The notes under the pieces: model-generated
Databases searched by the model: none
What the model was told of the DNA's origin: nothing
Seen by the model: only the letters and a program-made list of their open reading frames with translations
Translations under genes and position numbers: made by a program
From: Enterobacter pseudoroggenkampii
GTDB lineage: Bacteria > Pseudomonadota > Gammaproteobacteria > Enterobacterales > Enterobacteriaceae
Direction of reading: 5' to 3'
Assembly (NCBI RefSeq): GCF_026420145.1
Contig: NZ_JAPMLV010000003.1
Span: 186,001-250,000, forward strand
DNA: 64,000 nucleotides
Shown: one piece after another, positions 38,586 through 47,684 of the stretch
Layout: every line of letters starts with the position of its first letter
Numbering within the stretch: the first letter of the stretch is position 1

Positions 38586-40040
38586 ATGTATATCGGGATC
38601 GATCTTGGCACATCGGGTGTGAAAGCCATCCTGTTAAGCGAACAGGGCGACGTGTTAGCAACGCAGACGGAAACGCTGCAGGTTTCACGTCCGCATCCGC
38701 TGTGGTCGGAACAGGATCCGGAGCAGTGGTGGCAGGCGACGGATCGCGCAATCAAAACCTTAGGCGAGCAGCACAGCCTGCGCGACGTGAAAGCGCTGGG
38801 GATTGCCGGACAAATGCACGGCGCTACGCTGCTGGACAGCGAGCATCGCGTGTTGCGACCCGCCATTCTCTGGAACGATGGCCGCTGTGCAGAAGAGTGC
38901 GCGCTTCTTGAGGCGCGTGTACCCACGTCTCGTGAGATTACCGGCAACCTGATGATGCCCGGCTTTACCGCGCCCAAGCTGCTGTGGGTGCAGCGACACG
39001 AGCCGGAGATTTTCCGTCAGGTGGCGAAAGTCCTGCTGCCGAAAGACTATCTGCGCTTTCGTATGACGGGCGATTTTGCCTCCGACATGTCCGATGCCGC
39101 AGGCACCATGTGGCTCGACGTGGCGAAGCGCGACTGGAGCGAGGCGATGCTGGATGCCTGCCATCTGACCCGTGAACACATGCCCGCGCTGTTCGAAGGC
39201 TGTGAGGTGACGGGCGCACTGCTGCCAGACGTTGCAGAACGCTGGAATATGCCTGCCGTACCGGTGGTGGCTGGAGGTGGCGACAATGCCGCGGGTGCTG
39301 TCGGTGTCGGCATGGTTGAGGCGGGCCAGGCGATGCTGTCGCTGGGAACGTCTGGCGTCTATTTTGCCGTCAGCGATGGATATCGCAGTAATCCCGAAAG
39401 CGCTGTGCACAGTTTCTGTCATGCCCTTCCGGGTAAATGGCATTTGATGTCGGTGATGCTCAGCGCGGCGTCCTGCCTGGACTGGGCGGCAAAACTCACC
39501 GGCATGGCCGACGTTCCGGCGCTCATTTCTGCGGCGCAGCAGGCGGATGATGCTGCGGGTACCGTCTGGTTTTTACCGTATCTTTCCGGCGAACGTACGC
39601 CGCACAACAACCCGGAAGCGAAAGGGGTGTTCTTTGGCTTAACCCATCAGCATGGCCCGGCAGAACTGGCGCGTGCGGTTCTGGAAGGCGTGGGATATGC
39701 CCTGGCCGACGGGATGGACGTGGTGCACGACTGCGGCCTGAAACCGACGAGCGTCACCCTGATTGGCGGCGGTGCGCGAAGCCCTTACTGGCGACAGATG
39801 CTCTCGGATATCAGCGGTTTGCAGCTGGATTTCCGCACGGGAGGAGATGTTGGCCCCGCGCTCGGCGCCGCGCGTCTGGCGCAGATAGCCATTCATCCGG
39901 AACAACCGCTTTCGCAACTGTTGCCGCAGCTTACGCTTGAACAGGCGCATGTACCTGACGCGGTGCGCCATGCGCGATACGCGGAAAGGCGCGACGTGTT
40001 CCGCAAAATCTACCAGCTGCTGCTGCCGCTGATGTCGTAA
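38586..40040 (+). CDS. xylB: Xylulokinase XylB
   Basis: This 484-aa FGGY-family kinase phosphorylates D-xylulose to xylulose 5-phosphate for the pentose phosphate pathway. The N-terminal phosphate-binding motif is GIDLGTSGVKA (about 4-14). The proton-abstracting Asp is in VAGGGDNAAGAVG (about 233), and IGGGARSPYWRQMLSD marks the second domain. AAAGGAG precedes the ATG. It is cotranscribed with xylA. Confidence 0.98.
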   Translation: MYIGIDLGTSGVKAILLSEQGDVLATQTETLQVSRPHPLWSEQDPEQWWQATDRAIKTLGEQHSLRDVKALGIAGQMHGATLLDSEHRVLRPAILWNDGRCAEECALLEARVPTSREITGNLMMPGFTAPKLLWVQRHEPEIFRQVAKVLLPKDYLRFRMTGDFASDMSDAAGTMWLDVAKRDWSEAMLDACHLTREHMPALFEGCEVTGALLPDVAERWNMPAVPVVAGGGDNAAGAVGVGMVEAGQAMLSLGTSGVYFAVSDGYRSNPESAVHSFCHALPGKWHLMSVMLSAASCLDWAAKLTGMADVPALISAAQQADDAAGTVWFLPYLSGERTPHNNPEAKGVFFGLTHQHGPAELARAVLEGVGYALADGMDVVHDCGLKPTSVTLIGGGARSPYWRQMLSDISGLQLDFRTGGDVGPALGAARLAQIAIHPEQPLSQLLPQLTLEQAHVPDAVRHARYAERRDVFRKIYQLLLPLMS

Positions 40041-40143
40041 AAACGCTTGTCCGGGAGAGGCACGAGGATGTCCTTTTTTGGTCTGTGCGTGCCTTTATTT
40101 CCTTGCCAGTATGGTGTTACACCCACTGGCAAGGAGATCCATC

Positions 40144-40683
40144 ATGTCACGCATTTCACTCATCAATATTGATACTCAGCAGTCATTTCACCACCGCAAT
40201 TACTGGCAGGAGGACGACATTCCTGCCTTTCAGCAGGCGATGCTGGGGCTGATTGAAGGCTGCCAGGCGCGCGGTATTCCGGTCGTTGATATTTTTCATG
40301 TGGATGAAGACGGTCCCTTTACCCTGGAGAGCGGCTTTGTCAAACCGATGGCCTTTTTACGTCATCAGCCGGATGTGGTTTTCCAGAAACACGTCCATAA
40401 TGCCTTCACGGATACCGGGCTCGATCGCTGGCTGCGCGAGCGTGATATCAACCAGCTGATTATCTGCGGCATTCGCACTGAGCAATGCTGCGAAACCACC
40501 GCCCGGGTGGCATCCGATCTGGGTTATGCTGTGACCTTTGTCAGTGAGGCAACGCTGACGTTTCCGATGACGTACAGGGGCATTACCCTTAGCGCAGCGG
40601 AAATTCGCCATCGTACCGAGACGGTACTTTCGGGGCGTTTTGCCGAGATTAAAACGGTAGCGGAGACGCTGGAGTCCCTGTAA
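40144..40683 (+). CDS. Isochorismatase-family cysteine hydrolase
   Basis: This 179-aa cytoplasmic protein is of the isochorismatase-like (nicotinamidase-type) hydrolase family. The Asp-Lys-Cys triad can be read as Asp in INIDTQQSF (about 9), Lys in VVFQKHVHNAF (about 81) and Cys in CGIRTEQCCETTARVASD (about 116). AAGGAG precedes ATG 40144; the frame to 40078 is not needed. It shares a TAATG junction with the following GlxA-like regulator. The two replace yiaAB of E. coli. The substrate is unknown; amide-type or N-carbamoyl substrates are usual for the family. Confidence 0.85.
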   Translation: MSRISLINIDTQQSFHHRNYWQEDDIPAFQQAMLGLIEGCQARGIPVVDIFHVDEDGPFTLESGFVKPMAFLRHQPDVVFQKHVHNAFTDTGLDRWLRERDINQLIICGIRTEQCCETTARVASDLGYAVTFVSEATLTFPMTYRGITLSAAEIRHRTETVLSGRFAEIKTVAETLESL

Positions 40684-41603
40684 TGAGCATCGACGTTTGG
40701 TTCGTGATGTTGCCCGGTGTGCTGTCATTAGACATGACCGGCCCGGCAGAGACCTTTGTGCTGGCTGGCGACGCGTTTCGTCTGCATTACATCGGCCCGC
40801 AACCGGAGGTTCCGACGTCGATAGGCCTGACGATGAGCGGCATCCAGCCGTTACCGGAAAGGCTTCCTGAGGGGAGCCTGCTGGTATTGCCCGGCGTGAG
40901 CGACTCCCGCAGTCAGTTTTCGACACCACAGGCGCTACAGATCCAGCACTGGCTGATGCGCCTGCAGCCGGTCATTCAGCGCCGGGATATCACGGTGATG
41001 TGCGTCTGTTCAGGCGCGCTGCTGGCTGCGAAATCGGGCCTGCTGAACAACCGGCAGTGTACAACCCACCATGACGTTATCAGCCGTTTACGCACCGCAG
41101 CCCCCACGGCGACGATTAAAGAAAACCGCATCTTTGTGCAGGACGAGAACATCTGGACCAGCGCGGGGATCACGTCGGGCATCGATCTGGCGCTGCATAT
41201 GATTAACCGCCTGTGCGGCCCCGAAAAGGCGCTGACCGTGGCGCGTGAGATGGTGGTCTGGTTCCGCCGTTCCGGTGACGATCCCCAGCTATCTCCGTGG
41301 CTACGCTACCGCAATCATCTTCATCCGGCGATTCATCGGGCGCAGGATGCGCTCACCGCCGAGCCGCATAAAACGTGGAGTTTGCCTGACATTGCCGCAC
41401 TGGCGCACGTTAGCCCGCGTCATCTCACCCGGCTTTTCCAGTCACATTTAGGGATTAGCGTTCGCGATTATCTGGAGCAGCTGCGTCTGGCGGTGGCGGA
41501 GCAATGGCTATTGCAGGGGCGCGGCGTGGAGCAGGCTTCACTGGCGGCAGGGTTTTCCTCCCCGCGCCAGTACCATCGCGCCCGGCAGCGAAGCATTAGC
41601 TGA
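40683..41603 (+). CDS. GlxA-like AraC-family regulator with DJ-1/PfpI domain
   Basis: This 306-aa protein has a DJ-1/PfpI-like N-terminal domain (about 1-185, with the nucleophile-elbow cysteine in [12 protein letters not shown] and the conserved THHDV). A C-terminal AraC HTH lies at about 215-305 ([42 protein letters not shown]). Such GlxA-like regulators usually control an adjacent catabolic enzyme. The one-base stop/start overlap with the hydrolase gene implies coupled expression and autoregulation. It converges on wecH with an 8-nt overlap. The effector is unknown. Confidence 0.88.
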   Translation: MSIDVWFVMLPGVLSLDMTGPAETFVLAGDAFRLHYIGPQPEVPTSIGLTMSGIQPLPERLPEGSLLVLPGVSDSRSQFSTPQALQIQHWLMRLQPVIQRRDITVMCVCSGALLAAKSGLLNNRQCTTHHDVISRLRTAAPTATIKENRIFVQDENIWTSAGITSGIDLALHMINRLCGPEKALTVAREMVVWFRRSGDDPQLSPWLRYRNHLHPAIHRAQDALTAEPHKTWSLPDIAALAHVSPRHLTRLFQSHLGISVRDYLEQLRLAVAEQWLLQGRGVEQASLAAGFSSPRQYHRARQRSIS

Positions 41604-42591
41604 CGAAGCGGCGAGCGTCGATTTTTTGCAGCAGCATCGACAGCAGCAGGCTGATCGCCAGCGTGGCGGCAAAAATCCAGACGATATCCAGCGCCGGCCA
41701 GCTTTTTAGCTCAATGCCTCTCGTGCGCAGCGCGTGGATCACCAGCGCGTGAAAACCGTAAATCCCGAGAGAGTGCTGCGAGATAAGACTCAGCACGGGC
41801 ACGGGACGCGCGTTCAGGGTGTTTTTGGCGAGCGTGAGCAGCGAGACGGCACAGATAAAGACCATCGGCCCGCAATACAGATACCAGGTATCGGCAAAAT
41901 TGCCGCGCCACTGCAGCTCGTGCAGCGTCCCGCGTGAAATCACCGCCACCCCAGCGATAAACAGCGCCCCGCAGAGCCAGTTCAGACCGCGTTTTTGCGT
42001 ATCCATCATCCCGATGGCACGCCCCAGCATGCCGTAAAGCACGTAGTAAAAAGTATCGCCGTTGATATAGAGATTGACCGGCAGCCACTCAAATCCGTCG
42101 ATTTTCTGTGAGAGCGTATTCGGGTTGGCAATAATGCCAGCCACCACCATCAGGGCCAGCAGCATTTTACCGCTGACGTTTTTTACCTGGATGAGCGGGG
42201 AGACCAGATAGATAACGATAATGGCGAAGAAGAACCACAGGTGGTAGAACACCGGTTTTTGCAGCACGTATTTCAGCGATAGTCCGGCGTTTATTGAGGT
42301 GAACAGAGTGATATAGAGCAAGGCAACGGCACTGTAGAACCCCAGGCAGGCCGCGATGCGAATGAAGTGCCTCGGCTGCGCGCTGCGTTCGCCAAAAAAG
42401 AGAAAGCCGGAAATCATAAAGAACAGCGGCACGCTGACGCGTGACGCAGAGTTGAGAATATTGGCGATATCCCAGTTAACGGGGCTGATGCTGTGCGCAT
42501 TCGTGACATACCAGGTCGTCGTGTGGATCATGACCACCATCAGACAGGCTATTCCTCGCAGGTTATCAATCCAGTTAATTTTTGACTGCAT
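41596..42591 (-). CDS. wecH: WecH (YiaH), membrane O-acetyltransferase
   Basis: This 331-aa acyltransferase-3 family protein has about 10 hydrophobic segments, with the conserved [16 protein letters not shown] start (catalytic-type His) and [15 protein letters not shown]. coli WecH O-acetylates enterobacterial common antigen at the inner membrane. [13 protein letters not shown] at 42591 gives the E. coli length; the longer frame to 42717 is not conserved. It overlaps the GlxA-like gene by 8 nt at its 3' end. Confidence 0.93.
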   Translation of the reverse strand: MQSKINWIDNLRGIACLMVVMIHTTTWYVTNAHSISPVNWDIANILNSASRVSVPLFFMISGFLFFGERSAQPRHFIRIAACLGFYSAVALLYITLFTSINAGLSLKYVLQKPVFYHLWFFFAIIVIYLVSPLIQVKNVSGKMLLALMVVAGIIANPNTLSQKIDGFEWLPVNLYINGDTFYYVLYGMLGRAIGMMDTQKRGLNWLCGALFIAGVAVISRGTLHELQWRGNFADTWYLYCGPMVFICAVSLLTLAKNTLNARPVPVLSLISQHSLGIYGFHALVIHALRTRGIELKSWPALDIVWIFAATLAISLLLSMLLQKIDARRFVS

Positions 42592-42774
42592 CAGTTCCTC
42601 GTATTCCCTGTAAATTGAGTGTGACTCCCATTGTCCAAATGTCTTCGTTTGGAAAATTCTGAGTTTTATTCCGCAGGCTTGTCGGGAGGCCACGAGATTC
42701 GCAGAATGCCGGACCATAATCTATAAAAGCGTTGATACTAAAAATAACAGCCACTGACCAGGGCGGTAATAAAA

Positions 42775-43080
42775 ATGATGATGAAGCGTGTGGCGTCACT
42801 CTTTCTGCTGTTGATCCTGGCGGGATGCAGTGCGCCACAGGAAGCCCCTGTGCAAAAAGCGCAGCAGGGTAAAATGAGCCCGGAACGTTCACTGAATATG
42901 GAAGCGCTCTGTAAAGATCGGGCCGCTCGACGCTATAACTCGGACGTGCAGAAAATTGACGTTACCGGCTTTGAACGTTTTCAGGGCAGCTATGAGCTGC
43001 GGGGCCATACGTCGCGCAAAGAGGGCTTTGTCTGCTCGTTTGATGCGGACGGTCAGTTTTTACACCTCTCCATGCGCTAG
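42775..43080 (+). CDS. ysaB: YsaB small lipoprotein
   Basis: This 101-aa predicted lipoprotein has a signal peptide with lipobox LAGC (Cys18, then Ser-Ala). The mature part has the conserved SLNMEALCKDRAARRYN and the C-terminal FVCSFDADGQFLHLSMR of E. coli YsaB. The two cysteines in the mature part could form a disulfide. The role is unknown. It lies between wecH and glyQ as in E. coli. A weak SD precedes the ATG; two more ATGs follow immediately. Confidence 0.9.
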   Translation: MMMKRVASLFLLLILAGCSAPQEAPVQKAQQGKMSPERSLNMEALCKDRAARRYNSDVQKIDVTGFERFQGSYELRGHTSRKEGFVCSFDADGQFLHLSMR

Positions 43081-43240
43081 CCTGCTCGTATAATCAACAG
43101 CCAGACGTCGTCAGCGTTCTGGCTGCAAGGCTTATTTCCCAATTTTCCCTAAACAACCCCGTTTCGTACTGTATATCTTGCAGCCAGCGGGTATACTGGT
43201 CCCTTCCATTTAAAACCACACGTATCCAGCACGAAATACT

Positions 43241-44152
43241 ATGCAAAAGTTTGATACCAAGACCTTCCAGGGCCTGATCCTGACCTTACAGGATTACTGG
43301 GCTCGTCAGGGCTGTACCATTGTTCAACCTTTGGACATGGAAGTCGGCGCCGGCACTTCACACCCGATGACCAGCTTACGCGCGTTGGGTCCAGAGCCAA
43401 TGGCGACTGCTTATGTGCAGCCTTCCCGTCGTCCGACCGATGGTCGTTACGGTGAGAACCCGAACCGTCTGCAGCATTACTATCAGTTCCAGGTGGTGAT
43501 TAAGCCATCACCCGACAACATTCAGGAACTGTACCTCGGGTCGCTGAAAGAGCTGGGTATGGATCCAACCATCCACGACATCCGTTTCGTGGAAGATAAC
43601 TGGGAAAACCCAACGCTGGGTGCCTGGGGTCTGGGTTGGGAAGTGTGGCTGAACGGCATGGAAGTGACCCAGTTCACCTACTTCCAGCAGGTGGGTGGTC
43701 TGGAATGTAAGCCGATCACCGGTGAAATCACCTACGGTCTGGAACGTCTGGCGATGTACATTCAGGGCGTAGACAGCGTTTACGACCTGGTCTGGAGCGA
43801 CGGCCCGCTGGGTAAAACCACCTACGGCGACGTGTTCCATCAGAACGAAGTGGAGCAATCCACCTATAACTTCGAATACGCGGACGTGGACTTCCTGTTC
43901 ACCTGCTTCGAGCAGTATGAGAAAGAAGCGCAGCAGCTGCTGGCGCTGGAGACTCCGCTGCCGCTGCCTGCCTACGAGCGTATTCTGAAGGCCGCCCACA
44001 GCTTCAACCTGCTGGACGCCCGCAAAGCCATCTCCGTGACTGAACGTCAGCGCTACATCCTGCGTATTCGTACCCTGACCAAAGCCGTTGCAGAAGCTTA
44101 CTACGCGTCCCGTGAAGCCCTTGGCTTCCCGATGTGCAACCGAAACAAATAA
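43241..44152 (+). CDS. glyQ: Glycyl-tRNA synthetase alpha subunit
   Basis: This 303-aa catalytic subunit of the bacterial alpha2beta2 glycyl-tRNA synthetase activates glycine. The class II aminoacyl-tRNA synthetase core is recognised in [40 protein letters not shown] and [17 protein letters not shown]. The length equals E. coli GlyQ. glyS starts 10 nt after its stop with its own GAGGCGGCC site. Confidence 0.98.
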   Translation: MQKFDTKTFQGLILTLQDYWARQGCTIVQPLDMEVGAGTSHPMTSLRALGPEPMATAYVQPSRRPTDGRYGENPNRLQHYYQFQVVIKPSPDNIQELYLGSLKELGMDPTIHDIRFVEDNWENPTLGAWGLGWEVWLNGMEVTQFTYFQQVGGLECKPITGEITYGLERLAMYIQGVDSVYDLVWSDGPLGKTTYGDVFHQNEVEQSTYNFEYADVDFLFTCFEQYEKEAQQLLALETPLPLPAYERILKAAHSFNLLDARKAISVTERQRYILRIRTLTKAVAEAYYASREALGFPMCNRNK

Positions 44153-44161
44153 GAGGCGGCC

Positions 44162-46231
44162 ATGTCTGAGAAAACTTTCCTGGTGGAAATCGGCACCGAA
44201 GAGCTGCCACCAAAAGCCCTGCGCAGCCTGGCTGAATCTTTCGCTGCGAACGTGACTGCCGAGCTGGATAACGCTGGCCTGGCACACGGTAACATTGAGT
44301 GGTTTGCTGCACCGCGCCGTCTGGCGCTGAAAGTGGCAAATCTGGCGGCGTCTCAGCCGGATCGCGAAGTCGAAAAACGTGGCCCGGCGATTGCCCAGGC
44401 CTTTGACGCGGAAGGCAAACCGAGCAAAGCGGCTGAAGGCTGGGCGCGCGGCTGCGGCATCACCGTTGATCAGGCCGAGCGTTTGACCACGGATAAAGGC
44501 GAGTGGCTGCTGTACCGTGCGCACGTGAAGGGCGAAAGCGCGGAAGCGCTGCTGCCGGACATGATTGCCACGTCTCTGGCGAAGCTGCCGATTCCTAAGC
44601 TGATGCGCTGGGGCGCGTCTGACGTGCACTTCGTGCGTCCGGTTCACACCGTGACCCTGCTGCTGGGCGACACCGTTATTCCGGCCACCATTCTGGGCGT
44701 GGCGTCCGATCGCGTGATCCGCGGCCACCGCTTTATGGGCGAGCCTGAGTTCACTATCGACAATGCCGACCAGTATCCGCAAATCCTGCTGGAGCGCGGT
44801 AAAGTTATTGCCGACTACGAACAGCGTAAAGCCAAAATCAAAGCGGACGCCGAAGAAGCGGCGCGCCAGATTGGCGGTAACGCCGACCTGAGCGAAAGCC
44901 TGCTGGAAGAAGTGACCTCTCTGGTTGAATGGCCGGTTGTGCTGACCGCGAAGTTTGAAGAGAAATTCCTGGCCGTACCGGCTGAAGCGCTGGTGTACAC
45001 CATGAAGGGTGACCAGAAGTATTTCCCGGTCTACGCCAACGACGGCAAGCTGCTGCCGAACTTCATCTTCGTGGCGAACATCGAATCGAAAGATCCGATC
45101 CAGATTATCTCCGGTAACGAGAAGGTCGTGCGTCCACGTCTGGCGGATGCCGAGTTCTTCTTCAATACCGACCGTAAAAAACGTCTGGAAGATAACCTGC
45201 CGCGCCTGCAGACCGTGCTGTTCCAGCAGCAGCTGGGTACGCTGCGCGACAAGACCGACCGTATCGCGGAGCTGTCCGGCTGGATTGCCCGTGAAATTGG
45301 TGCGGACGTTAACCACGCGACGCGTGCGGGTCTGCTGTCCAAGTGCGACCTGATGACCAACATGGTGTTCGAATTTACCGACACCCAGGGCGTGATGGGC
45401 ATGCACTACGCGCGTCACGATGGCGAAGCGGAAGACGTGGCTGTGGCCCTGAACGAGCAGTATCAGCCGCGCTTTGCGGGTGACGAACTGCCGTCCAACC
45501 CGGTTGCCTGTGCCGTAGCGATTGCCGATAAGATGGACACCCTGGCGGGTATCTTTGGTATCGGTCAGCATCCGAAAGGCGACAAAGACCCGTTTGCGCT
45601 GCGTCGTGCTGCGCTGGGCGTGCTGCGTATCATCGTTGAAAAGAACCTGAACCTGGATCTGCAGACCCTGACCGAAGAAGCGGTGCGTCTGTACGGCGAC
45701 AAGCTGACCAACGCGAACGTGGTGGATGACGTCATCGACTTCATGCTCGGTCGTTTCCGCGCCTGGTATCAGGACGAAGGTTACACCGTTGACACAATTC
45801 AGGCGGTGCTGGCGCGTCGTCCGACCCGTCCGGCTGATTTCGATGCGCGTATGAAGGCGGTTTCCCACTTCCGTACGCTGGAAGCGGCATCTGCCCTGGC
45901 CGCGGCCAACAAGCGTGTATCCAACATTCTGGCGAAATCCGACGAGACGCTGAACGAGCGCGTAAACGCCGCGACGCTGAAAGAGCCGGAAGAGATCGCC
46001 TTGGCGATGCAGGTTGTGGTGCTGCGCGACAAGCTCGAGCCGTACTTCGCGGAAGGTCGCTACCAGGAAGCGCTGGTGGAGCTGGCCGAGCTGCGTGACG
46101 TTATCGACGCCTTCTTCGAGAAGGTGATGGTAAACGTAGAAGATAAAGAGCTGCGTATTAACCGTCTCTCTATGCTCGAGAAACTGCGTGAGCTGTTCCT
46201 GCGCGTGGCGGATATTTCGCTGCTGCAGTAA
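44162..46231 (+). CDS. glyS: Glycyl-tRNA synthetase beta subunit
   Basis: This 689-aa subunit recognises tRNA(Gly). It begins [22 protein letters not shown] and has the HD-like central domain ([19 protein letters not shown]) and a C-terminal anticodon-binding domain. The length equals E. coli GlyS. It forms an operon with glyQ and ends before a strong terminator. The very long open frame on its opposite strand is a composition artefact, not a gene. Confidence 0.98.
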   Translation: MSEKTFLVEIGTEELPPKALRSLAESFAANVTAELDNAGLAHGNIEWFAAPRRLALKVANLAASQPDREVEKRGPAIAQAFDAEGKPSKAAEGWARGCGITVDQAERLTTDKGEWLLYRAHVKGESAEALLPDMIATSLAKLPIPKLMRWGASDVHFVRPVHTVTLLLGDTVIPATILGVASDRVIRGHRFMGEPEFTIDNADQYPQILLERGKVIADYEQRKAKIKADAEEAARQIGGNADLSESLLEEVTSLVEWPVVLTAKFEEKFLAVPAEALVYTMKGDQKYFPVYANDGKLLPNFIFVANIESKDPIQIISGNEKVVRPRLADAEFFFNTDRKKRLEDNLPRLQTVLFQQQLGTLRDKTDRIAELSGWIAREIGADVNHATRAGLLSKCDLMTNMVFEFTDTQGVMGMHYARHDGEAEDVAVALNEQYQPRFAGDELPSNPVACAVAIADKMDTLAGIFGIGQHPKGDKDPFALRRAALGVLRIIVEKNLNLDLQTLTEEAVRLYGDKLTNANVVDDVIDFMLGRFRAWYQDEGYTVDTIQAVLARRPTRPADFDARMKAVSHFRTLEAASALAAANKRVSNILAKSDETLNERVNAATLKEPEEIALAMQVVVLRDKLEPYFAEGRYQEALVELAELRDVIDAFFEKVMVNVEDKELRINRLSMLEKLRELFLRVADISLLQ

Positions 46232-46253
46232 TGTGCCCGTTGTTACAAATGCT

Positions 46254-46280
46254 AAAAACCCGCTTCGGCGGGTTTTTTTA
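46254..46280 (+). terminator. Rho-independent terminator after glyS
   Basis: An AACCCGC / GCGGGTT stem with a TTCG-type loop is followed by TTTTTT (46257-46280). Confidence 0.92.
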
Positions 46281-46290
46281 TGGATCTTTT

Positions 46291-46321
46291 GTAGGCCGGA
46301 TAAGCGCAGCGTCATCCGGCA
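46291..46321. repeat. REP unit after glyS
   Basis: GTAGGCCGGATAAGCGCAGC followed by GTCATCCGGCAGG is a canonical REP/BIME sequence. It lies between the glyS terminator and the stop of the convergent 149-aa gene. Confidence 0.88.
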
Positions 46322-46324
46322 GGT

Positions 46325-46774
46325 TTAGCCGATCGCGACTGTACCTTCATCCGTCTGCAGCCAGCGCGGTGCCTTCAGCGTATCGGCAAAGTAGCTGACC
46401 AGTTCACACAGCAAATCTTCCATCACGATTGCAGATTGTCGCGGCAGTGTGCCGTTCATCAGCAACTGCGTAATCTCCTGACAGTAGCGCCCCAGCTGAT
46501 CGCACTCGGGTTCAAAAGCCGGAACGCGTGACGGGAGTTCCTTCACGGTCAGGCGGGCTTTTAAAGCGTCCGGAACAGGATCCAGAAGCGCGGGTTGCAG
46601 AAGATTCAGACAGGCAAAAAGTCTGCCGTAAAGCGCCATTTTTGGGGCGGGTTCTTCGCAATCAACCAGTGCGTCGGTAAAACGTTCGCAGTTATCCGCC
46701 AGTTCGGTGAAGTCGGTGGTGTGGTTGAAGGGCAGGGTGAATAAAGAATGAGCGTGGGTTGGGGTAGTAGCCAT
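46325..46774 (-). CDS. Hypothetical 149-aa protein downstream of an Ash-like element
   Basis: I do not recognise this acidic, soluble 149-aa protein. It is mostly helical, without signal peptide or membrane segment, and has a leucine-rich middle (YGRLFACLNLLQPALLDP). It is absent from this position in E. coli, where yiaG-yiaF neighbours follow glyQS more closely. Its ATG at 46774 lies 11 nt beyond a predicted pseudoknotted RNA that overlaps an Ash-like frame, a layout seen for cargo genes in P4-type satellites and prophages. A phage-derived or defence-related role is possible but speculative. The ribosome site (CGGAGGCTGCCAAT) sits beside a stem of that RNA, so folding could control translation. 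Confidence 0.6.
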   Translation of the reverse strand: MATTPTHAHSLFTLPFNHTTDFTELADNCERFTDALVDCEEPAPKMALYGRLFACLNLLQPALLDPVPDALKARLTVKELPSRVPAFEPECDQLGRYCQEITQLLMNGTLPRQSAIVMEDLLCELVSYFADTLKAPRWLQTDEGTVAIG

Positions 46775-46883
46775 ATTGGCAGCCTCCGATAAGTGATAAA
46801 GCTTCCACCACCGGAAATGCTAACTTCGCTGGTGGTGGACTGAACAGAGTTAGCATTACCGGCCTTATCGGATACCGGCGCAT
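46692..46883 (-). pseudogene. Ash-like (P4-type) reading frame, partial
   Basis: This 63-aa ATG-started frame MRRYPIRPVMLTLF... continues upstream without a stop to 47006. The upstream part translates APAKSGAGFSIP and ATSQWWAEQGHRK, resembling what I recall of the Ash/Icd-like proteins encoded next to phage immunity RNAs. No start codon precedes that upstream part, and the 3' part overlaps the 149-aa gene in another frame, so protein expression is doubtful. The conservation may instead belong to an RNA structure in the same DNA. Confidence 0.4.
46786..46871 (-). ncRNA. Candidate pseudoknotted RNA (C4/CI immunity-RNA-like)
   Basis: Three exact 8-bp helices are possible: CCGATAAG (46786-46793) with CTTATCGG (46864-46871), CCACCACC (46805-46812) with GGTGGTGG (46831-46838), and ATGCTAAC (46817-46824) with GTTAGCAT (46849-46856). 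The first encloses the other two, which interlock, giving a pseudoknot or two alternative folds. On the minus strand, 8-15 nt further upstream, a GCATC-GAAA-GATGC tetraloop hairpin (46880-46893) precedes it. The layout recalls phage P4 CI / P1 C4 RNAs that accompany Ash/Icd frames. It ends just before the ribosome site of the 149-aa gene. Confidence 0.55.
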
Positions 46884-47166
46884 CTTTCGATGCCCCTGCT
46901 CAGCCCACCATTGAGATGTAGCAAAGCATGCTGCACAAAATGTGCCGCCGATAAGATAAGCTGGGATGCTAAACCCGGCACCTGATTTTGCAGGTGCGAA
47001 GAGAACTTACTGCTCATCAAAACAGGCGGCAACAGATTTGAGCTATGCCACTGAGGATATTACCATTTCTGGAAAGAGACTCGCAAAATTACCGCAATGA
47101 AAAGCATACTGCGGGCAGAGGTCTTACAGCGACGCTATGGTCCGGCTGTAAATCGCTGAGGCGTTT

Positions 47167-47337
47167 CCTGTAGGCCGGGGCGAGGCGCATGGATGCGCCG
47201 AGAGGGCGGGCTTTACAGGGATGTTACCTCCGCCCGTCCCCGATAAGCCGGAAGGAATAAGCCGAAGGTACCGCGTAGCGGCGATTTACCGCCGGGAGCC
47301 CGGGTAGCCAGGGTGGTGGCGACTGAGCCACCCTGGT
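47167..47337. repeat. Structured GC-rich non-coding element
   Basis: CCTGTA (47167-47172) pairs with TACAGG (47214-47219) around an inner GGCGCAT-GG-ATGCGCC palindrome (47184-47199). Two near-direct repeats, ATAAGCCGGAAGG (47243-47255) and ATAAGCCGAAGG (47257-47268), follow, then a perfect CCAGGGTGG / CCACCCTGG hairpin (47308-47316 with 47328-47336). I do not recognise a named element. Confidence 0.5.
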
Positions 47338-47411
47338 ACGTTCACGGGTATTGTCGTTACAGAGTAGCAAGGAACATAAAGTGAACGGAATGACCACCAG
47401 AGCCGTATGCT

Positions 47412-47450
47412 CCCCCTCACCCTAACCCTCTCCCCAAAGGGGCGAGGGGA
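47412..47450. repeat. Dispersed CCCTCTCCC repeat, copy 5 (degenerate)
   Basis: CCCCCTCACCCTAACCCTCTCCCC is followed by AAAGGGGCGAGGGG. A further partial copy (CCCAAAGGGAGAGGGAG) lies about 35 bp downstream (ending near 47507). Confidence 0.7.
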
Positions 47451-47684
47451 TTGTTCACTGCTCGCATTAATTTGTGGGGATCCCTCAGCCCAAAGGGAGA
47501 GGGAGTATAAGTCGTCCAAAATTTAACCTTGAAACCGTCAACCCATTACCGCTATCCTTATCCCCGTTAACTTTCTCGCGCTGGAGCGCCCCCCAAAAAT
47601 GAACAAACACGACTGATGAATTTCGATCCTTGCTAAACGCCATCGCGTCGGCAGGGGATGTTTTGATTTCATTCAGGAGTGCTT

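Larger units (their letters stand above)
46775..47684. other. 910-bp accessory gap between the 149-aa gene and the ABC-F gene
   Basis: The left part (46786-47010) holds the Ash-like frame and pseudoknot. A further hairpin GCACCTG-N6-CAGGTGC lies at 46979-46998. The middle (47167-47340) is GC-rich and strongly self-complementary, and the right part holds CCCTCTCCC repeats (47412-47450 and about 47484-47507). A 77-codon frame at 47286-47519 minus is mostly repeat DNA and is not accepted as a gene. Confidence 0.6.

Noticed and set aside
43508..46315. 935-codon open frame on the minus strand opposite glyQ and glyS
   Set aside because: It mirrors the codon-biased glyQS genes, has Arg/Gln/His-rich composition, no ribosome site and no recognisable domain; it is an antisense composition effect.
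46850..46911. In-frame TGA after MVG in an alternative frame of the Ash-like region (possible selenocysteine codon, given selAB in the window)
   Set aside because: No SECIS-like hairpin sits at the required place and the product would resemble no selenoprotein; a nonsense codon in non-coding DNA is simpler.
47286..47519. 77-codon minus-strand frame with a GERVRVRG segment
   Set aside because: The first half translates a CCCTCTCCC repeat and the rest a hairpin-rich non-coding segment; there is no ribosome site.
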